A program made the position numbers and the translations under genes. From the NCBI GenBank assembly GCA_002328075.1, contig DCVT01000014.1, positions 26,639 through 90,638 of the forward strand: a DNA stretch of 64,000 nt. Direction: 5' to 3'. Below are positions 48,055 to 56,986 of this stretch, piece by piece; positions within the stretch are counted from its first letter, which is position 1, and every line of letters begins with the position of its first letter. This DNA comes from Anaerolineales bacterium UBA2181. GTDB lineage: Bacteria > Chloroflexota > Anaerolineae > Promineifilales > UBA4811. The notes beneath the pieces are model-generated. The model was not told where the DNA came from, did no database searches, and saw only the letters and a program-made list of their open reading frames with translations.

Positions 48055-49821
48055 GTGAGCAAAAGAGCAAGACGCTCCCATAATACCCACATGCAGTGGA
48101 AACGGATGGATCTGCATATTCATACACCTGCCTCCAGCGACTACCAGGAGGAGCAGGTCACTTATCTGGATATCCTTCGAACTGCCGAATCCCGGTCGGT
48201 GGATATTCTGGCATTGACTGACCATAACACCATGGCCGGCTACAAGCAGATGCTGCAGGAAATAGCCGATCTGGAGTTGCTTGAACGACTCGGACGGATT
48301 CAACCCAACGAAAAGGGGCGCTTGGACGAATACCGACGTTTGCGAACCAAACTGCTCATTCTGCCCGGTTTTGAATTCACTGCTACACTGGGCTTTCATA
48401 TTCTGGCCGTTTTCTCACCCGAAAAAGGCGTCCGCGAACTGGAGTACCTGTTGCTCTCGCTGCGGGTACCGGCGGAGGAGTTGGACAAAGGCAGCTCCAC
48501 GGTCGGGGCGACCAGCGACGTGACTACTGCATACCAAGCCATTCGGCAGGCAGGCGGTCTGGTCATCGCTGCCCATGCCAACAGCTCACACGGGGTGGCG
48601 ATGCGAGGGTTCGATTTCGGCGGGCAGACCAAGATCGCGTACACGCAAGATCCCAACCTCCACGCACTCGAAGTGACCGACCTGGACAAACGCGGGCGGT
48701 ATTCCACGGCTCACTTTTTTGATGGTCGCAAGCCCGAATACCCGCGTCCGATGCGATGTATCCAGGGCTCAGACGCACACCGGCTGACTGGTCTGCCCAA
48801 GGATCGCAAGAACCTGGGCATCGGTGAGAGAATGACCGAGGCCCTATTGCCAGAGACGTCTTTTGCGGCTCTGAAGGAGCTGTTCGAGGGTCTGGATTTC
48901 TCCCGCACCCGACCGTTTCGGGGTACGCGAGCGCCGGTTGATTTTGTTCAATCTGCCCGCGAGGCAGGTCCGAGCATCGTCATGTCTTTCCACGACCAGG
49001 CCGCCAGCACGGGAAGCCGCCTGAATGCGATCATCGCCGATGTGTGCGCATTCGCCAACACCAACGGTGGCACCATTTATGTGGGAGTGAGCGCCAATCC
49101 CAAGGCACCCCCTGTGGGCGTCACCAACCCCGGACGCGTGATAGACATGCTGCTCAATGCCATCGAGCAGAGCATCACGCCAGAGTTGGAGGTGGAGGCT
49201 GACGTTCAGGAAACCCAGGCGGTCTCGGTGATTCGATTGGTCGTTCCGCGCGGTCGCGATGTCCCCTATGCCATCAGCGACAACAAGATCTATGTTCGGG
49301 ACGAGGCTGAAACCAGCCTGGCAGTGAGGGACGAGATCGTGGCATTGGTTCGGCGCTCACACGCGTCTGGGGCCCCGCCTGAGCCGGTGCCGGTGGTCGA
49401 GCCGGAGGCGGTTCAGCCCACCGAGCCGCAGACTGACCAGATCGAACCACCCCGAACTGGCGTACAGATCATCCAGAGTCAGAGCCGCCAGGGAGTGTTT
49501 TATCACCACATGCGCGACCTGCGCAACAACAATGTGGTCACGAACGTGACGCGGAAATCGGCCCGAAGGTTGTGGCACTATGCCATCACCCAAGAGGAAG
49601 ACAATCCTCTGGACCCTTCCACAGTGACTTGGCAGGGAAACATCGCGCTGCTGCGCAAGCAGAAGCGGGGTGGGGTCACGCGGTACGACCTCGCGCAACG
49701 GAACCAAGGCAAGATCGATGTCTACTATGGGGTCACTGAGGACGGCATGGGAGGACCCTGGCTGGACTTGCTGCCGCCCGAGCAGGAGACATCCGTCGCT
49801 GCAACGACGAAAACGGGTTGA
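48055..49821 (+). CDS. PHP phosphoesterase fused to an AlbA_2 (Schlafen-like) domain
   Basis: A 588-residue protein. The N-terminal PHP domain (about 17-270) has the metal-binding motifs DLHIHTPASSD, LALTDHNT, LPGFEFT, IAAHANSS and GSDAH. Residues about 305-440 are an AlbA_2/divergent AAA-4 domain (IIADVCAFANTNGGTIYVGV, ISDNKIYVRDEAE). A Pro/Glu-rich linker and a basic region of about 90 residues follow, perhaps a winged helix. PHP domains hydrolyse phosphoesters and AlbA_2 domains often bind nucleic acid, so a nucleic-acid-acting enzyme is plausible. It starts at GTG after AAGGA; its stop overlaps the next gene. Confidence 0.82.
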   Translation: MSKRARRSHNTHMQWKRMDLHIHTPASSDYQEEQVTYLDILRTAESRSVDILALTDHNTMAGYKQMLQEIADLELLERLGRIQPNEKGRLDEYRRLRTKLLILPGFEFTATLGFHILAVFSPEKGVRELEYLLLSLRVPAEELDKGSSTVGATSDVTTAYQAIRQAGGLVIAAHANSSHGVAMRGFDFGGQTKIAYTQDPNLHALEVTDLDKRGRYSTAHFFDGRKPEYPRPMRCIQGSDAHRLTGLPKDRKNLGIGERMTEALLPETSFAALKELFEGLDFSRTRPFRGTRAPVDFVQSAREAGPSIVMSFHDQAASTGSRLNAIIADVCAFANTNGGTIYVGVSANPKAPPVGVTNPGRVIDMLLNAIEQSITPELEVEADVQETQAVSVIRLVVPRGRDVPYAISDNKIYVRDEAETSLAVRDEIVALVRRSHASGAPPEPVPVVEPEAVQPTEPQTDQIEPPRTGVQIIQSQSRQGVFYHHMRDLRNNNVVTNVTRKSARRLWHYAITQEEDNPLDPSTVTWQGNIALLRKQKRGGVTRYDLAQRNQGKIDVYYGVTEDGMGGPWLDLLPPEQETSVAATTKTG

Positions 49822-50351
49822 GAGCCGTGGTAGCTATTCGGGTCGGTATCCTAACCATCAGCGACCGGGCGTCGGCCGGCGCTTATTCGGACCAAAGCGG
49901 ACCGGTCTTGCGCCGTTTGGTCGAGGGGCGTCTGGCTGCCCAGGTGGTTCTGACGAGCACGATTCCGGATGAGCGCGCAGCGATCAGTCGGACGCTGGCC
50001 GAATGGGCGGACTCGGGTCGGATCAACCTCATCCTGACCACTGGTGGAACCGGTTTCTCACCGCGTGATGTGACCCCCGAAGCTACCCGCGATGTCATAG
50101 ACCGGGAGGCGCCGGGTCTGGCTGAGGCGATGCGTCTGGCCAGCATCCAGGTCACTCCGCATGCCATGCTTTCACGGGCGGTTTCGGGCATACGAGGTCG
50201 CACGCTCATCATCAACCTGCCCGGTAGCCCCAAAGGTGCCCGAGAGAATCTGCAAGTTGTGCTGCCGGCCTTGCCGCACGGACTGGAGCTGTTGGACGGC
50301 GGCGGCACGGATGATAGTCATCAGTACCAACTGACACAGGCTCGGGCCTGA
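49818..50351 (+). CDS. Molybdopterin adenylyltransferase family (MogA/MoaB)
   Basis: A 177-residue protein of the MogA/MoaB fold that adenylates molybdopterin before metal insertion. Motifs VGILTISDRASAG, LILTTGGTGFSPRDVTPEAT and IINLPGSPKGARENL are typical. It starts at TTG overlapping the stop of the PHP gene (TTGA), with a GTG ten bases further as alternative. No other moa/moe genes are in the window. MogA and MoaB types cannot be separated here. Confidence 0.9.
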   Translation: MRAVVAIRVGILTISDRASAGAYSDQSGPVLRRLVEGRLAAQVVLTSTIPDERAAISRTLAEWADSGRINLILTTGGTGFSPRDVTPEATRDVIDREAPGLAEAMRLASIQVTPHAMLSRAVSGIRGRTLIINLPGSPKGARENLQVVLPALPHGLELLDGGGTDDSHQYQLTQARA

Positions 50352-50358
50352 TCAGGGT

Positions 50359-51546
50359 TCAGGCAGGTTGTTCGGTCCCGGGTGGGCTTTCTCCCTGGCC
50401 GGATAGCGTCCACAAGACAACCTCGGGCGGGCACAGTAGCCGGGCTCGTGGTGCGGCCCCGCCTTCCATGCCAATGCCGCGCGACACATACAGCCACATT
50501 GGTGTCCGCTTTTCGCCGCCGAGGGAATATAAACCCGATTCGTAACGTTTCCCCAGGACAGAACTGGTGACCAGGGCGCCGTACAACGGCAACCGAATCT
50601 GGCCTCCGTGAGTGTGACCCGAAAGCTGCAAATCCAATCCGGCTTCTGCAGCCTGGGGCGCTAGATCCGGAGTGTGGTAGATAAGGATCTTGGGGACGCC
50701 GCGGGGTGCGCTGCTCAAGACAGTATCGAGTTTCTGCCCGTCTACGGTGGGGTTGTGACTGCAGCTCAACCCGACCAGAATGAGGGCATTGCCGTTTGGC
50801 TGCACCTCAATCCAGGAATCCCGTAACCAGTGAACGTGGTCAAGATCGCTGAGAATAGCTTCGGTTGACGATGTCAGGTCAACCAGAGGGCTTCCGGAGA
50901 CGGCGTACACGCCCCAGGGAGCAGTCCACCGACTGACGGCTGCCCGGGCGGCGTCGATCGACCCGGCCTCTCGGTTGAAGGACAGGTTGAGCAGGTCACC
51001 GCTGAAACAGACCAGGTCCGGTTTCAGGTGCTCAATGACCGACTGTAGTCGGTTGCTGAGCAAGCCTTCCCGCTCCAGATGCAGGTCGGTCAGATGCAGC
51101 AGCCGGACCACGGGTGCGTTGGTCGGCCAAGTGGCAACCTGCAGGGACAGTCGGGTGACCCGGATCCGAAATGGCTCGACCCACGTGGAGTGGGCGACAA
51201 CAACGGTGGCCATTCCCATCACGCCCCAAAAGGCAGGTGTATGGCCAGCGTCCGGCATCAGTGCCGCCACGAACGCCCGGCAACCGGCCAGGCCCAGCAG
51301 TGGGGGGTGGATCGGTCCCCACGAACGGTGAGTTAGCGGCAGGCCGGCCAAAAGGATCCAATCGAGCAGAACAAAGAGTAACCACCCGGCAGCGGCCGGC
51401 AAGTCTCCCAGCCATCGGCACAAACCAGCCGCCGCCAGACACAGCAGCAGAATAACCGCCGGAACTGGAACCTTCTCCAGAACGGTGGGCCCGACCAGCA
51501 GGCGATGCAGGACGCGGGTTGGATCGGCCCCTGGGAGGCCGGTCAT
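50359..51546 (-). CDS. Membrane-bound metallophosphoesterase (YkuE-like)
   Basis: A 395-residue protein. The N-terminal about 130 residues hold four or so hydrophobic segments; the calcineurin-like domain follows with LLHLTDLHLE, VCFSGDLLN, VGLSCSHNP, IYHTPDLAP and LQLSGHTHGGQIRLP, so both metal sites seem present except that the usual GNHE reads SGSPL. The missing His there is odd and may change activity. It starts at the ATG that overlaps the cupin gene stop by four bases, so the two genes are coupled. Substrate unknown; some YkuE relatives act on cell-wall or UDP-lipid compounds. Confidence 0.83.
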   Translation of the reverse strand: MTGLPGADPTRVLHRLLVGPTVLEKVPVPAVILLLCLAAAGLCRWLGDLPAAAGWLLFVLLDWILLAGLPLTHRSWGPIHPPLLGLAGCRAFVAALMPDAGHTPAFWGVMGMATVVVAHSTWVEPFRIRVTRLSLQVATWPTNAPVVRLLHLTDLHLEREGLLSNRLQSVIEHLKPDLVCFSGDLLNLSFNREAGSIDAARAAVSRWTAPWGVYAVSGSPLVDLTSSTEAILSDLDHVHWLRDSWIEVQPNGNALILVGLSCSHNPTVDGQKLDTVLSSAPRGVPKILIYHTPDLAPQAAEAGLDLQLSGHTHGGQIRLPLYGALVTSSVLGKRYESGLYSLGGEKRTPMWLYVSRGIGMEGGAAPRARLLCPPEVVLWTLSGQGESPPGTEQPA

Positions 51547-51881
51547 CCCTCAATAGGAACGAGGCAGATGAACCTCAGGATTCCGTCTCCTCGGTTGATG
51601 AACTGGTGCGGTTCCATTCCCGGCACGAATACCACGCTGCCGTGGCTGACGGCCGTTTCCTGTTCAACTTCGTGGCGCACGGTTCCCTCTCCGGTCAGGA
51701 CAAAGACCTCGTGCTCCCAGGCATGGCTATGGTACGGCGTTGAATGGCCGGGTTCAACCTCGAAAACCCGCATGGCAAAGTGGGGTGCTCCATCCTCCTT
51801 GCCAACCACCCACCTGACGGTGATTCCCGGCCCTTCTGCCACGGGTTCGGGCCGCGTCTGGGTATAGTGCTGTATCTTCAT
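51543..51881 (-). CDS. Cupin-domain protein
   Basis: A 112-residue small beta-barrel protein. The metal motif is clear: the HSTPYHSHAWEHEVFVL segment gives the first histidines and glutamate, and a later HQFINRG gives the last histidine. Function unknown, since small cupins bind metals, sugars or hormones or act as dioxygenases. The ATG at 51881 is chosen because AGGAG lies upstream. It sits just after the tRNA-Leu terminator and overlaps the phosphoesterase gene (ATGA). Confidence 0.85.
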   Translation of the reverse strand: MKIQHYTQTRPEPVAEGPGITVRWVVGKEDGAPHFAMRVFEVEPGHSTPYHSHAWEHEVFVLTGEGTVRHEVEQETAVSHGSVVFVPGMEPHQFINRGDGILRFICLVPIEG

Positions 51882-51893
51882 GACCGCTCCTGT

Positions 51894-51930
51894 AAAAAAA
51901 GCAAAAGCCCTGGCGCAACACACCAGGGCT
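51894..51930 (-). terminator. Intrinsic terminator of tRNA-Leu
   Basis: On the minus strand an 8-bp stem (51923-51930 with 51906-51913), a 9-base loop and a T-rich tract follow. The stem begins four bases past the tRNA-Leu 3' end. Confidence 0.88.
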
Positions 51931-51934
51931 CCGA

Positions 51935-52018
<84 letters not shown>

Positions 52019-52031
52019 CTAACACGGTGAT

Positions 52032-52059
52032 ATTATAGCCGAGTGGAATCCCTTGTCAA
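52032..52059 (-). promoter_or_regulatory. Promoter of tRNA-Leu
   Basis: On the minus strand TTGACA (52054-52059) and TATAAT (52032-52037) match the consensus, 16 bases apart. Its -35 overlaps the -35 of the divergent plus-strand promoter. Confidence 0.88.
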
Positions 52060-52081
52060 CCGCGCTCCCTTGCTTTACAAT
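52053..52081 (+). promoter_or_regulatory. Promoter of the LON-domain/YihY/plsX/fabF operon
   Basis: TTGTCA (52053-52058) and TACAAT (52076-52081) are 17 bases apart. It lies downstream of an in-frame GTG at 52043, which rules that codon out as the start for transcripts from this promoter. Confidence 0.75.
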
Positions 52082-52105
52082 GATGTCAGCAAGGATGCCT
52101 GGCAC

Positions 52106-52777
52106 GTGTTGGAACCGCCGCACGACGAATTATCTCTGTTCCCATTGCGGACCGTACTGTTTCCGGGAATGCCGCTGCCCTTGCACATATTTGAGGAGCG
52201 GTACAAGTGCATGATTGAGGACTGTGTTCAACAGTCAAAACCGTTCGGTGTTGTGCTCATCCAGCGCGGCCGGGAAGTCGGCGGTGAGGCCGAGCCGTTT
52301 CCGGTGGGTACCTCGGCTGTGATCACAAAGGTGACGCGTTTGCGGGAAAACCGGCTGAACATCCTGACCGTTGGGTACCAGCGTTTTCGCATTCTCTCGC
52401 TCCTGCGCGATCGCCCGTTCCTGCGTGGCGTGATCCAGATTCTGCCACCGGTGCAGGACGAAGCTACCAAAGCCTACCACCTGGCGAAAGCCGTGAGTCA
52501 GCGGCTGCCGGCATATGTGGACCTCTTGGCAAAGATGGCCAAATCTGAGTTGGAGTTGTCGCCGTTACCTGAAAAACCGGCCCTGCTGGCTTTTCTGACT
52601 GCAATCTTGCTGCAGATCCGGCCGGTGGACAAACAGGCTCTGCTGGCCGCCGAAACTATCCCAGATATGTTGGCTCTGGAGCTCTGTTACCTTGCGCGTG
52701 AACAGAGGTTGTTGCGAGCGCACATTGGGATAGAGTACGACCTGGCTGAAGGCGCCGTTCCCTTTTCTGAGAACTGA
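52106..52777 (+). CDS. Stand-alone LON substrate-binding-domain protein
   Basis: A 223-residue protein with only the N-terminal (PUA-like) domain of Lon plus a helical bundle: ELSLFPLRTVLFPGMPLPLHIFEERY, KPFGVVLIQRG and ILTVGYQRFRIL. Such proteins lack ATPase and protease parts; their function is poorly known (substrate adaptor or lactate-dehydrogenase-operon-type ybbN-like context are guesses). I chose the GTG at 52106 because a good promoter sits between it and the more upstream GTG at 52043; AGGA lies about ten bases upstream. It begins the operon that continues with YihY and plsX. Confidence 0.82.
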   Translation: MLEPPHDELSLFPLRTVLFPGMPLPLHIFEERYKCMIEDCVQQSKPFGVVLIQRGREVGGEAEPFPVGTSAVITKVTRLRENRLNILTVGYQRFRILSLLRDRPFLRGVIQILPPVQDEATKAYHLAKAVSQRLPAYVDLLAKMAKSELELSPLPEKPALLAFLTAILLQIRPVDKQALLAAETIPDMLALELCYLAREQRLLRAHIGIEYDLAEGAVPFSEN

Positions 52778-52783
52778 CACTAT

Positions 52784-53887
52784 ATGGCCTCACCACCACC
52801 TCCCCGGCCGTGGCTGACCCGGCGAGAAATCGTTCAGGTTGCGCGTGATTCTATCCAGAATTACACCCTGCACCGCACCAATCGGATGGCGGCCGCGCTG
52901 GCATATTACACCCTGTTTTCGCTCTTTCCTCTGCTGCTTCTGCTGTTGGCGATCATCGGTTTCCTGCTGAATGCTGGCTGGCCGGCAGCGCGGGACGCCA
53001 GTCAGTATGTCATGGATCTGGTGGCCGAACTGCTGCCCGAGGTAGGGGGGTTGGTCAGCAGCGCGTTAGCCTCCATCCAAAACGGACGAGGCACCTCAAG
53101 TGTCATCGGTGTATTAGGCCTCCTGTGGTCGGCTTCGTCTACGTTCAACCAGCTTCACCTGGCACTTGACCAGATATGGGGACTCAACGGCATCGGCAGC
53201 ATTGGTCTCACCGTTCGCCGGCGGGCAATATCCATCGCCGTTGTGCTGGGATTGGGTTTGCTGCTCGTGCTTTCGCAAGTGGCGCGGAGCACTTGGTACT
53301 GGCTATCCGGTCTGACACACGAGGTGCCTGGGATGGCGCTGGCCCAGGCTATGTTCACCTGGTTGCTCCCATTTGTTGTTTCAACCGTTGTTTTTGGCCT
53401 GATGTTCCGTTCGTTCCCCTCGGTGCCCATCAGCTGGCGAGACGTATGGCCGGGCGCGGTGCTGGCGGGTGTGGGCTGGGAGTCGCTCAAGCTCCTCTTT
53501 GGCCTCTACGCCGGTCAATTCGCCAACTGGCAGGCAGTGTACGGCCCAGTGGCAGGGGTCATTGGTCTACTTACCTGGTTGTACCTCTCTTTTGTGGTCA
53601 TACTATTCGGTGCCGAGTTCGCCGCTGCCTACTCGACCTTGTTGCGTTCGACGCCGGTCCTGTCAGCTGAGATGATGCCTGTGCCGGCCATGGTTGCACC
53701 AAACCTTGCAGTTGCACAGCCCGAACCCGCCAGGTTGGCCAATCTTAAACCGTCATCCAACAAACGCAGAAACGTGCCGAGCATGGCAGCGGGTACGGCA
53801 GCCGGCGTGTTGGGGGGTGTGACGGCATTGGGTTTGGTCGTCGGGTGGTTGCTCGGGTGGCGTCCGGGCAGACCCTCCTCACACTAA
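52784..53887 (+). CDS. YihY/BrkB family membrane protein
   Basis: A 367-residue inner-membrane protein of the YihY (formerly BrkB/'ribonuclease BN') family, now regarded as a possible transporter rather than an RNase. Six hydrophobic segments span about 40-290, with family motifs RMAAALAYYTLFSLFPLLLLL, GLLWSASSTFNQLHLALDQIW and VIGLLTWLYLSFVVILFGAEF. A hydrophilic region of about 50 residues and one more hydrophobic segment follow. It starts seven bases after the LON-domain gene; plsX is 29 bases downstream. Confidence 0.88.
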   Translation: MASPPPPRPWLTRREIVQVARDSIQNYTLHRTNRMAAALAYYTLFSLFPLLLLLLAIIGFLLNAGWPAARDASQYVMDLVAELLPEVGGLVSSALASIQNGRGTSSVIGVLGLLWSASSTFNQLHLALDQIWGLNGIGSIGLTVRRRAISIAVVLGLGLLLVLSQVARSTWYWLSGLTHEVPGMALAQAMFTWLLPFVVSTVVFGLMFRSFPSVPISWRDVWPGAVLAGVGWESLKLLFGLYAGQFANWQAVYGPVAGVIGLLTWLYLSFVVILFGAEFAAAYSTLLRSTPVLSAEMMPVPAMVAPNLAVAQPEPARLANLKPSSNKRRNVPSMAAGTAAGVLGGVTALGLVVGWLLGWRPGRPSSH

Positions 53888-53916
53888 CCTGGGTTCGACC
53901 CGGTAGAAATGAGGCG

Positions 53917-54936
53917 ATGATGAGGATTATTCTGGATGCAATGGGTAGTGACAGCTATCCCGGTCCTGATGTAGCAGGCGCGGTGTTGGCGGCGCGGGAA
54001 TACGGCGACGAAATTGTCCTGGTAGGTGACCAGGCCAAGATTCGGGCTGAACTGGCTCAGCATGACGTTCACGGACTGCCGCTCTCCGTCAAACACGCCA
54101 GCCAGATCGTCGAAATGGGTGAAAGCCCGGCTCAGGCAATCAAGGCGCGCCCGGATTCATCGGTGGTAGTGGGTATGGACCTGGTTCGCTCGGGCGAGGC
54201 GGAGGCGTTCGTCTCAGCCGGTAATACTGGGGCTGTCCTGGCGGGTGCACTCCTTCGGCTGGGCCGCATAAAGGGCATCAAGCGGCCCGGTCTCACCACG
54301 CCGTTCCCATTGCCTACTGGACCGATTGTCCTGCTGGACATTGGCGCCAACGTGGATTGCCGACCCGAATACCTGTACCAGTTTGCACTCATGGGTTCGG
54401 CCTATGCCGAAAGAGCGATGGGCAAGGACCGGCCGCGAGTGGCGATCCTCTCCAACGGCGAAGAAGCCGGCAAGGGGAATGCGCTGGTCAAGGAGGCGTT
54501 CCATTTGCTGGCCGAATCGCCTCTCAACTTTGTGGGTAATGTCGAACCGAAAGAGCTCTTTGCCGGCCAGGCAGACGTGGTTGTGATGGATGGGTTCACC
54601 GGCAACATATTGGTCAAGTCCGCTGAAGCCGTCTCCAAGATGCTCATCGGGATGATTGGAAAGGAAATCAAGTCGGGGCCGGTGACGACCCTGGGAGGAT
54701 TGCTGGCCAAACCGGCCTTTGGACGCGTCAGAGCGCAACTGGATCCGTTCAATGTGGGCGGCGCAGTTTTGCTGGGGGTCAAAGGCGTTGTGATCATTGG
54801 TCACGGTCGTTCCACCGGAGTGGCCATCAAGAATGCAATCCGTCAGGCACGGCTGGCGGTTTCTGGCGGATTGGTGCCCGCCATTGAGACCGGGCTGGCG
54901 GCGTTCAACCCGGTCACGGAGGCGGAGGAGTCATGA
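53917..54936 (+). CDS. plsX: Phosphate acyltransferase PlsX
   Basis: A 339-residue peripheral enzyme making acyl-phosphate from acyl-ACP, the first step of phospholipid synthesis with PlsY. Family motifs ILDAMGSDSYPGPDV, VSAGNTGAVLAGALL, LLDIGANVDCRPE, ILSNGEEAGKGN and VVMDGFTGNILVKSAE are clear. Two adjacent ATG codons at 53917 and 53920 could serve as start. The stop overlaps the fabF start (ATGA), giving translational coupling. Confidence 0.95.
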   Translation: MMRIILDAMGSDSYPGPDVAGAVLAAREYGDEIVLVGDQAKIRAELAQHDVHGLPLSVKHASQIVEMGESPAQAIKARPDSSVVVGMDLVRSGEAEAFVSAGNTGAVLAGALLRLGRIKGIKRPGLTTPFPLPTGPIVLLDIGANVDCRPEYLYQFALMGSAYAERAMGKDRPRVAILSNGEEAGKGNALVKEAFHLLAESPLNFVGNVEPKELFAGQADVVVMDGFTGNILVKSAEAVSKMLIGMIGKEIKSGPVTTLGGLLAKPAFGRVRAQLDPFNVGGAVLLGVKGVVIIGHGRSTGVAIKNAIRQARLAVSGGLVPAIETGLAAFNPVTEAEES

Positions 54937-56213
54937 TCTGTCCGGAACGTAGGGCGCGCGTGGTGGTGACGGGAATGGGCGCCATCACTCCGCTGGCTCT
55001 GAATGTGCCCGACACGTGGTCGGCGCTGCAGGCTGGGAGATCGGGCGTTGGTCCAATCACCCGTTTTGATGCCTCGGAGCTTCCCTGCAGGATCGCGGCC
55101 GAGGTTCGGGATTTCCGTCCGCAGGACTATATGCCTTTGAAAGAGGCGCGACGTATGGCGCGGGCGTCGCAGTTTGCGGTGGCGGCCTGCCGCGAGGCGC
55201 TAACCGATGCCCGTTTGCCGCTTCCCCTGGCCGATCCGGAGCGCACGGGAGTGCTCATCGGGAGTGGCATCGGCGGCTTTGCTCAAGCGGACGAAGCCAT
55301 GCAGCAGTATCGGGCCCGCGGGTATCGCGCCGTGAGCCCGTTCGCGCTTGTGTCGTCGCTGGCAAATATGGCGTCTTACCATGTGAGTCTGGGGATCAAA
55401 TCGCTGGGCCCAATCAGCACGGTGGTGGCTGCCTGTGCCACCGGAACCCAATCCATCGGTGAGGCATGCGAGTGGATACGTCGCGGCATTGTGGATGTGG
55501 TGATCGCCGGTGGAGTTGAGGAGACGGTGCACGAGGGAGCGCTGGTTGGTTTTCTGGCCATGCGGGCGCTTTCAATGCGCAATGATGAACCGGCTCGGGC
55601 GAGTCGACCGTTCGACGCGGGTCGCGACGGTTTCGTGGTGGGTGAAGGCGCGGCTCTGGTGGTGCTGGAGAGCCTGGATCACGCCCGAGCGCGGGGTGCC
55701 AGCATCTACGCGGAGGTGTTGGGGCATGCCTCATCGTCAGATGCCTTTCACGCGGCCGCACCTGACCCGAATGGCGCCGGAGCGGTGCGAGCCATGAGAT
55801 GGGCGATCCAGGATGCGGGGATTCAGCTCTCGGAGGTGGACCTGATCAACGCCCACGGCAGTTCTACGCCCGTGAATGACGAGACTGAAACCAGAGCGAT
55901 CAAGACGGTTTTTGGTGAGCATGCCCGCCGCTTGGCGGTGAACTCGACCAAATCCATGGTTGGCCATATGATGGGCGCGGCCGGCGCCATTGAGGCAATC
56001 ACTTGCGCCCTGGCCATTCGCGACGGGATCATTCACCCGACTATCAACTATGAGGAGCCGGACCCGGCCTGCGACCTGGACTACGTGCCCAACTTGGCCC
56101 GTCAGGCAACGGTCAAGGTCGCGCTCTCCAACTCATTTGGCCTCGGTGGCCAAAATGCCTGTCTGGTTCTGGGAAAACTTGAGGAGAACAGCCAAGATGC
56201 TGATTGTTCGTGA
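54933..56213 (+). CDS. fabF: 3-oxoacyl-ACP synthase II
   Basis: A 426-residue condensing enzyme extending fatty acids by two carbons. The Cys-His-His triad is present: VVAACATGTQ near 167, NAHGSSTPVND near 308 and KSMVGHMMGAAGA near 344, with the C-terminal SFGLGGQNA. The usual NAHGTSTP has Ser for Thr, a mild change. It is coupled to plsX by a 4-base overlap and its 3' end overlaps the next gene by 17 bases. No acpP or fabH gene is nearby. Confidence 0.95.
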   Translation: MICPERRARVVVTGMGAITPLALNVPDTWSALQAGRSGVGPITRFDASELPCRIAAEVRDFRPQDYMPLKEARRMARASQFAVAACREALTDARLPLPLADPERTGVLIGSGIGGFAQADEAMQQYRARGYRAVSPFALVSSLANMASYHVSLGIKSLGPISTVVAACATGTQSIGEACEWIRRGIVDVVIAGGVEETVHEGALVGFLAMRALSMRNDEPARASRPFDAGRDGFVVGEGAALVVLESLDHARARGASIYAEVLGHASSSDAFHAAAPDPNGAGAVRAMRWAIQDAGIQLSEVDLINAHGSSTPVNDETETRAIKTVFGEHARRLAVNSTKSMVGHMMGAAGAIEAITCALAIRDGIIHPTINYEEPDPACDLDYVPNLARQATVKVALSNSFGLGGQNACLVLGKLEENSQDADCS

Positions 56214-56922
56214 TGAGGGTCTGGTCCGGCGACGGAAGAAAATCGGGCAATTTGCCAGTCTGTTGGGGTTGGCGATTCTGGTAAGTGGCATGGTGGTCAC
56301 CTGGGTAGCGCCCCGGTGGGGGTTCTCTGGCACTCTGGTCCTCTATTTGCCGTTCCTGGCGCTGTTGGTCGGGTTCATCCTTTCGAACATCGGGATCTAT
56401 TACACGAACCGCTGGGGTCGTTCGCCCAGGCCCGACCAAGTCCTTGACGCCAGCCTCAAGGGTCTGGGCAAGGAGTTCAAGCTATATCACTATGCACTCC
56501 GTGTGCCCCACGTGCTTCTTACGCCGGTTGGGGCCATGGCGCTGGTAATCAAAACCGAAGGTGGCGTCTACACGGTGGACGGAGATCGGTGGCGCCAGCG
56601 GTTTTCCTTCGGCCGGCTGTTGCGGTTTATGGGTCAGGAGGGCATGGGAAACCCGACGCGCGAAGCCCAATATCAGGTGGACGCGCTGCGGCGGTTCGTC
56701 AACAAACGGGCGCCAGATCTGGCCGAAGTGCCAATCAGTGCCGCAGTAGTCTTTATCAATGACCGGGTCTCGCTCAATGTTGGCGAAACCAGCGTACCGG
56801 TGTTGCGAGCGACCAAGCTAAAGGGCCACGTCCGGTCGTGGACCGAGAAACCCTTATCCAGAAAAGTGCTGGACCAGCTTCAGGCACTGTTTGATGAGGG
56901 CTCTGCCCCCGCGGGCAGATAG
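56197..56922 (+). CDS. Two-helix membrane protein with NERD-like soluble domain
   Basis: A 241-residue protein. Residues about 22-65 hold two membrane helices; the rest (about 85-240) resembles the nuclease-related NERD domain (HVLLTPVGAMALVIKTEGG, a NPTREAQYQVDALRRFV helix, VPISAAVVFINDRVSL). The acidic and lysine residues expected for nuclease activity are not clear, so it may be inactive. GGAG lies about ten bases before the ATG, inside the end of fabF. It is the last gene of the LON-domain operon. The NERD call is tentative. Confidence 0.65.
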   Translation: MLIVRDEGLVRRRKKIGQFASLLGLAILVSGMVVTWVAPRWGFSGTLVLYLPFLALLVGFILSNIGIYYTNRWGRSPRPDQVLDASLKGLGKEFKLYHYALRVPHVLLTPVGAMALVIKTEGGVYTVDGDRWRQRFSFGRLLRFMGQEGMGNPTREAQYQVDALRRFVNKRAPDLAEVPISAAVVFINDRVSLNVGETSVPVLRATKLKGHVRSWTEKPLSRKVLDQLQALFDEGSAPAGR

Positions 56923-56929
56923 AACGCAA

Positions 56930-56973
56930 CAATGAGAGGACGCCTGTCGGTTACGGCAGCCGCCCTCTCATTG
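56930..56973. terminator. Hairpin between convergent operons
   Basis: A 10-bp outer stem (56930-56939 with 56964-56973) encloses a GC-rich inner sequence. It lies just past the plus-strand operon and 13 bases beyond the end of the minus-strand SPFH gene, so it could end both. There is no T-tract. Confidence 0.5.
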
Positions 56974-56986
56974 CGGGTTGCCCATG

